DNA from: Saprospiraceae bacterium
Lineage (GTDB): Bacteria > Bacteroidota > Bacteroidia > Chitinophagales > Saprospiraceae
DNA: 64,000 nt
Direction of reading: 5' to 3'
Assembly (NCBI GenBank): GCA_016710265.1
Contig: JADJJL010000007.1
Coordinates: 434,001-498,000 of the forward strand
Below the pieces are notes generated by a model. The model saw only the letters and a list, made by a program, of their open reading frames with translations, was not told the origin of the DNA and made no database searches. Position 1 is the first letter of the stretch; every line of letters starts with the position of its first letter. Of this stretch, positions 18,486-27,100 are shown piece by piece. Made by a program: the position numbers and the translations under genes.

Positions 18486-19304
18486 ATGTTAAACTTAAAA
18501 TATTATTTTTATTCAATTCTTTTATTAAGTTCGTTTACCATCTTATCGTGTCACAAACACGATGATGATGATCTAAGCGGAACTGGTACCCTTGAAATCG
18601 AATTTGACCATAAAGCTAACGGGCAAACTTTTGCATTTGGCCAAGATTATGTGAATGAATCAGGTGAAACTATGCAGTTTACAGAATTCAATTATTATGT
18701 AAGCAATTTTTCATTGGTTAAATCTGACGGAAGTGTTTATACAGTTCCAAAGGATGAATGTTATTTTCTAATTCGTGAAAAAGCAGATGGCGTCAACACA
18801 AAAATTAGCTTATCCAATATTCCAGCTGGAGATTACAAAGAATTTAAATTTACCATAGGTGTAGATAGCCTCAAAAGCACAAGTCCAGCGGAACAACGCA
18901 CAGGTGCATTAGATCCTGCTGGTGAAGCAGCAGGTATGTATTGGGCTTGGAACAGCGGTTACATATTTGTGAGAGTAGAAGGAACTTCTCCTGCCGCACC
19001 ATTGGATCCTGGAACCAATTCCAATAAATTCAGATACCATATTGGATTGTTTGGAGGCATGAATTCACCAACATTGAACAATATCCGTACAGTAAGTTTA
19101 AAAGACAAACACGATGATGTAGCTGAAATAAGAAAAGATCACCATGCAGCGCATTTACATGTTTTTGTGGATATTATGGACATGTTTAAATCTCCCAACG
19201 CCATCAGTGTAGCAACCAATCCTACAGTGCACGCAAGTCCTTTTTCTGCAAATCTCGCAAATAATTATATGGACATGTTTGTATTAGATCATATCCATAA
19301 TTAA
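18486..19304 (+). CDS. MbnP-like copper-binding lipoprotein
   Basis: A 272-residue protein with a lipobox (TILSC, Cys22) followed by an Asp/His-rich segment (HKHDDDD). The MbnP family hallmark GMYWAWNSGYIFVRVEG is at about residues 150-166, with Trp153 and Trp155. In the Methylosinus pair, MbnH oxidises a Trp of MbnP to kynurenine, which forms a copper site; which Trp would be modified here is not known. A His-rich C-terminal region (KDHHAAHLHVFVDIMDMF) could also bind metal. The next gene encodes the MbnH-like dihaem protein. Confidence 0.87.
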   Translation: MLNLKYYFYSILLLSSFTILSCHKHDDDDLSGTGTLEIEFDHKANGQTFAFGQDYVNESGETMQFTEFNYYVSNFSLVKSDGSVYTVPKDECYFLIREKADGVNTKISLSNIPAGDYKEFKFTIGVDSLKSTSPAEQRTGALDPAGEAAGMYWAWNSGYIFVRVEGTSPAAPLDPGTNSNKFRYHIGLFGGMNSPTLNNIRTVSLKDKHDDVAEIRKDHHAAHLHVFVDIMDMFKSPNAISVATNPTVHASPFSANLANNYMDMFVLDHIHN

Positions 19305-19330
19305 TTCTATTAATTCTCAAACCAACTTAA

Positions 19331-19364
19331 AGCTAACCAGAAAACATTGCTCTTCTGGTTAGCT
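19331..19364 (+). promoter_or_regulatory. 12-bp perfect inverted repeat between mbnP-like and mbnH-like genes
   Basis: AGCTAACCAGAA (19331-19342) and TTCTGGTTAGCT (19353-19364) form a perfect stem with a 10-nt loop. No T-tract follows, so it is not a classic intrinsic terminator. It could set the relative mRNA levels of the two genes, act as a processing site, or be a protein operator. Confidence 0.6.
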
Positions 19365-19388
19365 TGGGTGGTTACAAAATTAACATTT

Positions 19389-20414
19389 ATGCAGTTGTCG
19401 GTAAATTTTTTGGGACTTATGGTTTTTTGCTCCATTTTATGGACAAGTTGTACTGTTGATGATAAAGATTTATGGACCGGCATCGTAAAACCAGCACATT
19501 TCCCGGAGCCGTTTTTTAAAGTTGAAGTCACTAAAGAAGGTTTTGAATTGGGACGTAAATTGTTTTACGATCCTATTTTATCTAGAGATCAAACTATTTC
19601 TTGTGGCGGCTGTCATAATCAAAGCAGTGCTTTTACCCATCACGGACATGATCTAAGCCATGGTATTGACGATTTAATTGGAATGAGAAACAGCTTACCA
19701 ATTCAGAATTTGATTTGGCACAATAGTTTTTTTTGGGATGGAGGAGTTGGACATATCGATTTAATTTCCATTAACCCCATTGAAAATCCTGTTGAAATGG
19801 ATTTGCGTTTTGGTCAGGCAATCGCAAAATTAAATACTGATCAAAATTATCGTGAGCAATTTAAATCTGTGTATGGATCAGACAGTATCACAGGTAGTCT
19901 CTTCTTAAAATCAATGACTCAATTTATGTCTATGCTGGTTTCAGCGGACAGCCCTTATGATCAATATTTATCAGGAAACTCAAATGCTCTTTCTGCTGAA
20001 GAAATTGAAGGCATGAAAATCTTTGAATCTAAATGTGCAAGCTGTCATAGCGGTGTCCTTCAGAGTGACTTTGCATTCAGAAACAACGGACTTCAAGAAG
20101 AACCATTTATAGACGATGGCAGGTTTTTAATTTCTCAATTTGAACAAGACAAGGGAAAATTTAAAGTCCCTAGTTTAAGAAATGTAGAATATACATATCC
20201 TTACATGCATAATGGAAATAAAAATAGCTTAGAAGATGTACTTCATCACTATCGATTTGGGATAAAAAAAAGCAGCACATTAGATTCTTTGCTTATTAAA
20301 AACGGCAAATTAGGTATTGAGTTAACCGATGAAGAGTCCAGCAAAATTATTCAGTTTTTAAAGACACTTAGTGATCCTAAATTTATACGGGACAAACGAT
20401 TTTCGGAGCAGTGA
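19389..20414 (+). CDS. MbnH/MauG-like dihaem cytochrome c peroxidase, lipoprotein
   Basis: A 341-residue dihaem protein. The signal sequence ends in a lipobox (ILWTSC, Cys21). Two haem-attachment motifs are present, CGGCH (72-76) and CASCH (216-220), with the family segments GRKLFYDPILSRDQTISC, GMRNSLPIQN and KVPSLRNVEYTYPYMHNG. The family covers hydrogen peroxide-reducing peroxidases and MauG/MbnH protein-modifying enzymes; the MbnP-like neighbour favours the latter. The start is ATG 19389; a TTG at 19347 lies inside the stem-loop. It depends on the cytochrome c maturation machinery, of which ccmE-ccmF are nearby. Confidence 0.88.
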   Translation: MQLSVNFLGLMVFCSILWTSCTVDDKDLWTGIVKPAHFPEPFFKVEVTKEGFELGRKLFYDPILSRDQTISCGGCHNQSSAFTHHGHDLSHGIDDLIGMRNSLPIQNLIWHNSFFWDGGVGHIDLISINPIENPVEMDLRFGQAIAKLNTDQNYREQFKSVYGSDSITGSLFLKSMTQFMSMLVSADSPYDQYLSGNSNALSAEEIEGMKIFESKCASCHSGVLQSDFAFRNNGLQEEPFIDDGRFLISQFEQDKGKFKVPSLRNVEYTYPYMHNGNKNSLEDVLHHYRFGIKKSSTLDSLLIKNGKLGIELTDEESSKIIQFLKTLSDPKFIRDKRFSEQ

Positions 20415-20733
20415 TCACTTTTCTGAATTCTACGCTTAAAGCCAGCGATGTACAAATGATCACCTTTAGACATTGTTTTTTAAATGAATAATTGGTATAT
20501 TAGGAGATAATGTTCTAATAGTCAGTCAAGACTATAATACCACTTAACTTTCAACTTTACCTTGTTTCTTGACAAGAAAGGCCATTCATTTTAAAGCCTA
20601 AAAAATGAATATATTCAAATTTTTTGTTAATATAATTAATCTTGTTTAATCTTTTTACTGTATAGTTAAACATAAATAGAGTTTTTAAATTGATGTTAGG
20701 GTAGTTTAAATTAATCACTTTAAATCTAACTTT
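20415..20733. other. Intergenic region (319 bp) upstream of the fasciclin gene
   Basis: AT-rich non-coding DNA. I see a short palindrome, TTTCTTGACAAGAAA (around 20568-20582), and TAACTTTA just before the fasciclin ATG, one base off the TAnnTTTG consensus. There is no clear terminator for the MbnH-like gene and no RNA gene I can recognise. Confidence 0.4.
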
Positions 20734-22677
20734 ATGAAATGTATTTCCTCTTTACTCCTAAGCTTTCTCGTTTTCTTCAATTTGTCAGGTCAAACTAAGG
20801 TTTATGACATTATTGCCTCTTCTCCTGATCACAACATTCTTGAAACAGCCATCGATCTAGCTGGGCTCAAAGATGCTCTGAATGGTGATGGACCATTTAC
20901 CGTATTTGCTCCAACTGATGCGGCCATTCAAGCCTTACCAGCTGGTGTTCTAGACACTTTGCTTGCAGACCCTACAGGTGCACTTAAAGACATACTTTTA
21001 TACCATGTGGTCGGAGCACAGGCACTTTCCACTGATCTTAGCGATGGTCAGGAAATCCAAACTCTCCTTGCCAATAAAAAAGTTCGGGTGACCATCAATG
21101 CAGAAGGTGTGTTTATCAATGATGCCAAAGTAACCGTAACAAATTTGCTTGCTGACAATGGAGTGGTTCATGTCATCAATGCGGTGCTCTTGCCTGCGAG
21201 GACGACAGTTTATGATATTATTGCTTCTTCCCCGGATCACACCATTCTTGAAACAGCCATCGATCTAGCTGGTCTAAAGGACGCTCTTAATGGTGATGGA
21301 CCTTTCACCGTCTTTGCTCCAACTGACGCGGCCATTCAATCCTTACCGGCAGGTGTTTTGGATGAATTGCTTAAAGATCCACAAGGAGCACTTAAAGACA
21401 TACTTTTATACCATGTGGTCGGAGCACAGGCACTTTCCACTGATCTTAGCGATGGTCAGGAAATCCAAACTCTCCTTGCCAATAAAAAAGTTCGGGTGAC
21501 CATCAATGCAGAAGGTGTGTTTATCAATGATGCCAAAGTAACCGTAACAAATTTGCTTGCTGACAATGGAGTGGTTCATGTCATCAATGCGGTGCTCTTG
21601 CCTGCGAGGACGACAGTTTATGATATTATTGCTTCTTCCCCGGATCACACCATTCTTGAAACAGCCATCGATCTAGCTGGTCTAAAGGACGCTCTTAATG
21701 GTGATGGACCTTTCACCGTCTTTGCTCCAACCGATGCGGCCATTCAAGTCTTACCAGCAGGTGTTCTTGACACATTGCTTGCCGACCCAACTGGAGCACT
21801 TAAAGACATACTTTTATACCATGTGGTTGGAGCACAGGCACTTTCCACTGATCTTAACGATGGTCAGGAAATCCAAACTCTCCTTGCCAATAAAAAAGTT
21901 CGGGTGACCATCAATGCAGAAGGTGTGTTTATCAATGATGCCAAAGTAACCGTTGCAGATTTAATTGCTGACAATGGAGTGGTTCATGTCATCAATGCAG
22001 TACTCTTGCCTGCAAGAACGACAGTTTATGATATAATTGCTTCCTCTCCGGATCATACCATTCTTGAAACAGCAATCGATCTAGCTGGACTAAAGGACGC
22101 CCTTAATGGGGATGGCCCTTTTACCGTCTTTGCTCCAACCGATGCGGCCATTCAAGCCTTACCGGCTGGTGTTTTGGATGAATTGCTTAAAGATCCACAA
22201 GGAGCATTAAAAGACCTTTTACTTTTTCATGTGGCCAATGGAAAAAGTTTATCAACTGACTTAAATGAAGGTCAGCAAATTACCACTTTGGCTGGTGGTG
22301 CATTGACAGTTAAAATTAATACTGATGGTCTATTCATAAACAACGCCAAAGTCACCAATGCAAATTTGGAAGCAGACAATGGTGTCGTACATGTAATTGA
22401 TGCGGTTTTAACAATGACATCCTCATCCAAAAATATCTTTAACGGCTTAGTAAAAATATACCCCAATCCATTTACGGATTTCGTCCAAATTGATTTACCC
22501 AATTCTACAGCTCAAGCTTTGAAGATTGAGATACTGGATGTTCAAGGAAAATTAATTCAGTCTATAAATTCCAGTTCACCCACTGAACGAATTTTTGTGG
22601 AAGGTGCTCCTGGAACCTATATTTTGAGGTTGGTGACGCAAGATGCGATACAAGAAATAAAGCTTTTTAAAAAATAG
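20734..22677 (+). CDS. Secreted protein with four fasciclin (FAS1) repeats and T9SS sorting domain
   Basis: A 647-residue protein: signal peptide (1-20), four FAS1 domains each opening with VYDIIASSPDH and containing GPFTVFAPTDAAIQ and LLxHV, then a T9SS type A domain (IYPNPFTDFVQI ... GTYILRLV ... KLFKK). FAS1 domains mediate adhesion to surfaces and matrix. The repeats are spaced exactly 408 nt apart (starts 20797, 21205, 21613, 22021). Units 1-3 are almost identical in DNA, the fourth has drifted in its second half, suggesting recent duplication or gene conversion. Confidence 0.93.
   Translation: MKCISSLLLSFLVFFNLSGQTKVYDIIASSPDHNILETAIDLAGLKDALNGDGPFTVFAPTDAAIQALPAGVLDTLLADPTGALKDILLYHVVGAQALSTDLSDGQEIQTLLANKKVRVTINAEGVFINDAKVTVTNLLADNGVVHVINAVLLPARTTVYDIIASSPDHTILETAIDLAGLKDALNGDGPFTVFAPTDAAIQSLPAGVLDELLKDPQGALKDILLYHVVGAQALSTDLSDGQEIQTLLANKKVRVTINAEGVFINDAKVTVTNLLADNGVVHVINAVLLPARTTVYDIIASSPDHTILETAIDLAGLKDALNGDGPFTVFAPTDAAIQVLPAGVLDTLLADPTGALKDILLYHVVGAQALSTDLNDGQEIQTLLANKKVRVTINAEGVFINDAKVTVADLIADNGVVHVINAVLLPARTTVYDIIASSPDHTILETAIDLAGLKDALNGDGPFTVFAPTDAAIQALPAGVLDELLKDPQGALKDLLLFHVANGKSLSTDLNEGQQITTLAGGALTVKINTDGLFINNAKVTNANLEADNGVVHVIDAVLTMTSSSKNIFNGLVKIYPNPFTDFVQIDLPNSTAQALKIEILDVQGKLIQSINSSSPTERIFVEGAPGTYILRLVTQDAIQEIKLFKK
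20797..22428 (+). repeat. Four tandem 408-bp fasciclin-coding repeats
   Basis: The unit start (GTTTATGA-AT-ATT core) recurs every 408 nt. By eye, 20980-21323 and 21388-21731 (344 bp) are identical, including synonymous sites, a sign of very recent duplication or ongoing conversion. Such a repeat can change in copy number by recombination and is also a risk for assembly collapse. Confidence 0.9.
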
Positions 22678-22708
22678 AATTTGTTGGATTTGTAAATAGA
22701 ATAAGTTT

Positions 22709-22738
22709 AAAAGCTCCGGAAAAAATCCGGAGCTTTTT
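22709..22738 (+). terminator. Intrinsic terminator after the fasciclin gene
   Basis: AAAAGCTCCGG (22709-22719), a 7-nt A-rich loop and CCGGAGCTTTT (22727-22737) form an 11-bp stem running into TTTTT. A clear Rho-independent terminator 32 nt after the stop codon. Confidence 0.9.
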
Positions 22739-22795
22739 CCTTACAATTTAATCAATAAATTTGATATAAAAAACCACTATTCATTTAGTAAAAAT

Positions 22796-23500
22796 ATGGT
22801 TCAAAATAGAAAATATTTAATCATAGGAGCGTCTTCGGGTATTGGACTTGCTATTTCAAAAAAACTTTCAGAAACTGGCGCTCAGGTGGTGGGCACCTAT
22901 TTTAAAAATAAAATAGGGAACACAGGAATTGATTCTGAATACCAATATTTTGATGTAATGGGAAAAGAATTGGATCCAAAAACTTTTCCTGAAGTATTGG
23001 ATGGATTGGTCTATTGTCCCGGGACTATTTCTCTCTTGCCTTTCAACAGAATAAATCCACAAAAATTTCTTGAAGACTATCAATTTCAATTTCTCGGATT
23101 GGTTCGTTCAGTTCAAATGGCACTACCCTTTCTCAAAAAATCTACTCAGGCATCTGTTATCTTCTTTTCTACAGTTGCCGTTCAGATCGGTTTACCTTTT
23201 CACAGTTTGGTGGCCAGTTCTAAAGGAGCCATTGAAGGATTGACCCGTTCACTTGCAGCAGAATTTGCTCCACAAATCAGATTCAATTGCATCGCTCCTG
23301 CATTGGTGGAAACTCCATTGGCAGCCTCTCTACTTAATACCGAAGAAAAAAAATTAAACCTTGCCCAAAAGAATCCTTTAAAACGCTTAGGACAACCGGA
23401 AGATATTGCAGAAATGGCATGCTTCTTATTGTCTGACAAATCTTCATGGATGACTGGACAAATCATTCATTTAGATGGAGGTTTTGGATCAATTAAATAA
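22796..23500 (+). CDS. Short-chain dehydrogenase/reductase family protein lacking the catalytic Tyr
   Basis: A 234-residue SDR-fold protein with the nucleotide-binding loop GASSGIG (11-17), LVYCPG in place of NNAG, and the usual C-terminal end GQPEDIAEMACFLLSD ... ITGQ-like MTGQIIHLDGG. The catalytic Tyr of YxxxK is replaced: Lys143 is present but the position four before it is Val139 (SLVASSKGAIEG); Ser125 is retained. It may therefore bind NAD(P) without standard oxidoreductase chemistry or use another residue. It is followed after 7 nt by an SRPBCC protein, a pairing I recall from other Bacteroidota. Confidence 0.85.
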   Translation: MVQNRKYLIIGASSGIGLAISKKLSETGAQVVGTYFKNKIGNTGIDSEYQYFDVMGKELDPKTFPEVLDGLVYCPGTISLLPFNRINPQKFLEDYQFQFLGLVRSVQMALPFLKKSTQASVIFFSTVAVQIGLPFHSLVASSKGAIEGLTRSLAAEFAPQIRFNCIAPALVETPLAASLLNTEEKKLNLAQKNPLKRLGQPEDIAEMACFLLSDKSSWMTGQIIHLDGGFGSIK

Positions 23501-23507
23501 TTCAATT

Positions 23508-23969
23508 ATGGCAATGCACCAACTTACATTTGAACAAAAATTACCTACTGAACTTGACACGCTATGGGAATTTATAAGTTCTCCTATGAATCTTGCGAAA
23601 ATTACTCCTCCATCCATGGATTTTCGCGTGACAAAACCTTTGATGTCAGATTATATTTACCCTGGTATGTTTATAGCCTACAAAGTGTCACCCTTGTGGG
23701 GAATTTCCATGGAATGGGTCACAGAAATTACACAGGTCGAAGAAAAAAAATACTTTGTGGATGAACAAAGAAAAGGACCTTATAAAATTTGGCACCATGA
23801 GCATCATTTAATTCCTCAGGATGATGGTATTTTGATGCGAGATATCATTAGTTATCAGGTTCCCTTTGGTCCTCTTGGAGATTTATTAAATGCGATGATG
23901 ATCCAAAAAAAGATTGAGGGTATTTTTAAGTTTAGGGAAGAAAAGTTACGAATAATTTTCCCCTGGTGA
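23508..23969 (+). CDS. SRPBCC-family ligand-binding protein (COG4276-like)
   Basis: A 153-residue protein of the START/Bet v1-like SRPBCC fold: FEQKLPTELDTLWEFISSPMNLAKITPP at the start, then GMFIAYKVSPLWGISMEWVTEI and FVDEQRKGPYKIWHHEH (quoted in separate parts of the chain). These domains hold hydrophobic ligands; none is assigned here. No signal peptide. The ATG at 23508 is preferred to an upstream start at 23475, which lies inside the SDR gene. Likely cotranscribed with the SDR. Confidence 0.82.
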   Translation: MAMHQLTFEQKLPTELDTLWEFISSPMNLAKITPPSMDFRVTKPLMSDYIYPGMFIAYKVSPLWGISMEWVTEITQVEEKKYFVDEQRKGPYKIWHHEHHLIPQDDGILMRDIISYQVPFGPLGDLLNAMMIQKKIEGIFKFREEKLRIIFPW

Positions 23970-24059
23970 GATGATTCAAAATGCATGCTTTTATAAGTTG
24001 CCTAAATACGTATTTTTTCAACAAAGCCAGCCCATCAAAATATGCAATCCATTTTTTTT

Positions 24060-24095
24060 AATAGAAAAGGGGAACTTGTATTCCCCTTTTCTATT
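24060..24095. terminator. Bidirectional intrinsic terminator
   Basis: A perfect 15-bp stem, 24060-24074 (AATAGAAAAGGGGAA) with 24081-24095 (TTCCCCTTTTCTATT) and a 6-nt loop. T-runs follow on the right (TTTTT) and, read on the minus strand, A-runs on the left give the same signal. It lies between the convergent SRPBCC (+) and giant surface protein (-) genes and can serve both. Confidence 0.92.
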
Positions 24096-24120
24096 TTTAA
24101 GAAATTGAATTTCAATTTCT

Positions 24121-27100
24121 TTACTTGAGTATTGTAAATGATTTTACCATGGTTTTATCCTGTAAAATCACCTTCACAAAATACAATCCATCTGGATAAT
24201 TCTGCAAGTCAATAGGAATAATGTTATTGTCAAATTGGTTTATTGGAAGGACCATGACTTTAAGAACATCAGCTTTTACATTGTACAATTGTAACTTTAC
24301 CATATCGTCCTTCTTCGAAGTTACTTTGAGGTGTATGATCTGTTTTGCAGGATTTGGAAACAATTGCAATTCAAATTCACCTGATAAATTCTGTTCTGAA
24401 TTATTCTCTTCTTGTGGTTGTGAAAAATCCATTTGAGAAACTTTAATAGGCATTGACTGATTAAACTCCGGACAATAGGTTGGATCCCAATTCCATGTAA
24501 CGTATTCACCGGCATCCACTTTATCTGCAATGAACTGGCCGGTCATATAAGTTCTTGAGGCCGCAGTTGATTTTTCAATTTTTATCTCCTTTTTGGTATA
24601 GATATTTGCTTTTACGATGGAGCTTTTATTGAATTTTACTTCTTCTTCTACATAAAATTGTATACCTGGAGTAACATTTTCGTTGATTTTAATAAAATCA
24701 TTTCCATCCAATTTCTTATCAATCATTACATTCGTTGCTTGATTAAATTTTAATTGGCTACCTTCTCCTAGCTTGAGTTCTTTGATGTTAACATTTGCGT
24801 GACCAGATAAAGTAGCAACTACATTTTTTCCCACTTCAATTTTTCCATAATTGCTTAGGTTCAATGTTACCGGTGCGCTGTTGTCATTGATTTTAACATC
24901 GCTATTGCCGGGATTTACATTTTCAATAAATGGGGGTTTCAAACTTGAAGGTACATAAGCATCTATCTTAGTCGTCACAGTACTTCCACTTTTCACATCA
25001 ATATTACCTGACTTTACAAAAGTATTCGTACCAATAATTTTACTGTTCTTTTCCAGACTGACTTTTTTATTGGCAGTCATGACTCCGATGCCACCGCTTT
25101 CAACAATATTCTCTTTCATTTTTACTTCATCCTTACTCAAAATGGTGTACGCATATAACAAACTAGCATCTCCATATTTATTAACAGTGACTGTTTGCTG
25201 GCATGTCGCGGTTACTCCGGAAACATCGGTTGCTGTCCAAGTAACCACTGTGGATCCAACTGGATAATTTAATGGCGCATTACTTACCAAAGAACTTATA
25301 GGACAAGAATTGGTGAGAATCGGTTCAATCAGATTGATGGAACTTGCATAGCAAAAACCTTCATTCGTGTTTACAATGCTTGGGCTCGGGCAATTTAAAC
25401 TCAACATACAATCCGGACAAATAATTGCTCCCGTATTTGGATTGTAGGTGCCTGCCGGACAATTTAAACATTCGGAAGCTCCTGAATTAGGATTGTAAGT
25501 TTGCACAGGACAATCAGCGCAGCTTGTGGATCCTGATGAAGCAGAGAATTTCCCCGGAGGACAATTTGTACAAGCGACAGCCCCCGTTGCATTTGAATAG
25601 GTTCCCGCTCCACATGATTCACAATGATCTTGTCCTTGTTGTCCTTGATAAGTTCCAGCAGGACAACTGGAGCATTCAACGGAAGCTACTTGAGCGGAAA
25701 ATGAACCCGGCGGACATGATTCACAATGATCTTGTCCTTGCTGTCCTTGATAAGTTCCAGCAGGACAATTCGCACAAACGCTGGATCCAATTACATTAGA
25801 GTAGCTTCCCGGTGGACAATCCAGGCAGCTTGTCTGACCTTCCTGACCTTGGAATTTTCCAGCAGGGCAAGATTCACAAAAGGTCGATCCTGTAACCGAA
25901 GAGTAGCTTCCCGGTGGACAATTCAAGCAGCTTGTCCGACCTTCCTGACCTTGGAATTTTCCTGCCGGACATGATTCACAAAAGGTGGACCCGATTGTAG
26001 CCGAAAAAGTTCCAGCAGGGCAATTTGCACAAAAGGTCTGTCCTTCGAGATTTTGATATTTACCAGCCGGACAACTCAGACAGCTGGTCTGACCTTCCTC
26101 ACCTTGGTATTTTCCTGCAGGACATGATTCACAATATGTGGAGCCGGTAGTCGAGGAAAAAGTTCCCGCCAAGCAAGATTCACAATGATCCTGTCCAGGT
26201 TGCCCTTGATAGGTTCCGGCAGGACAGCTGGCACAAACGCTGGATCCAATTATATTAGAATAGCTTCCAGGAGGACAACTCGCGCATTCAATGGATCCTG
26301 TTGCATCAGAATATTTTCCCTTTGGACAATTCAAACAACTTGTCTGACCTTCCAGACCTTGGTATTTTCCTGCAGGACAAGACTCACAGAAGGTTGAGCC
26401 GGTAGTCGATGAAAAAGTTCCTGCCAAGCATGAAATGCAGACAGCTTGTCCTTCTAGGTTTTGGTATTTTCCAGCAGGGCAAGCGATTGGTTCTGTAGTG
26501 CCTCCCGGACAATAGGTACCCGGTGGACATGGAGTCATCTCGCAGCTAATTAGATTTAAATACTCACCAGGAATGTTTGGGATTTCGAGGAGGATACTCT
26601 GATTGGCGTAAACAATGTTTCCATTTCCATCATCAAAAGTCCAAATGACCACTTCAGATTCTTCAAGTGGAAATACAGAAGTTGTCGTCCCAACAATCAA
26701 TCCGGCACAAGCATCCATTGTCGTTGGTAGCTCCAGAATCATGTCACACACTGTAAAACTGATTTCAGGTAAATTAGGAATTTCAGGAAGTGTCACATCA
26801 TCTATGATGATCGTTTGATCCTGATGGGAATAGTTTCCATTTCCATCTGAATAGGTCCAGTGAATGGTGTAATTTCCTTGTTCACTGTATACCAATGGAT
26901 CAGAAGTTGTGGCCGTAACTAAACCAACACAATGATCGTTTGCAATTGGAGGTGTAACCACAGCAGAACATTCAGCATGAATAATGGGTAAATTGTCAAT
27001 TTCAGGAATTGGCGAAGAATTATCCTGAACTATGATTAGCTGACTTAATTGAACTTGATTTCCATTTCCATCATCAAAATTCCAAATAACATTTGTGTTT

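Noticed and set aside
20998..21648. Two identical 80-codon minus-strand frames (20998-21240 and 21406-21648)
   Set aside because: They are antisense to the fasciclin repeats and identical only because the repeats are identical.
25404..26535. CRISPR-like periodicity in the adhesin gene
   Set aside because: The 51-nt period is in frame, codes for Cys-rich units and has no unique spacers.
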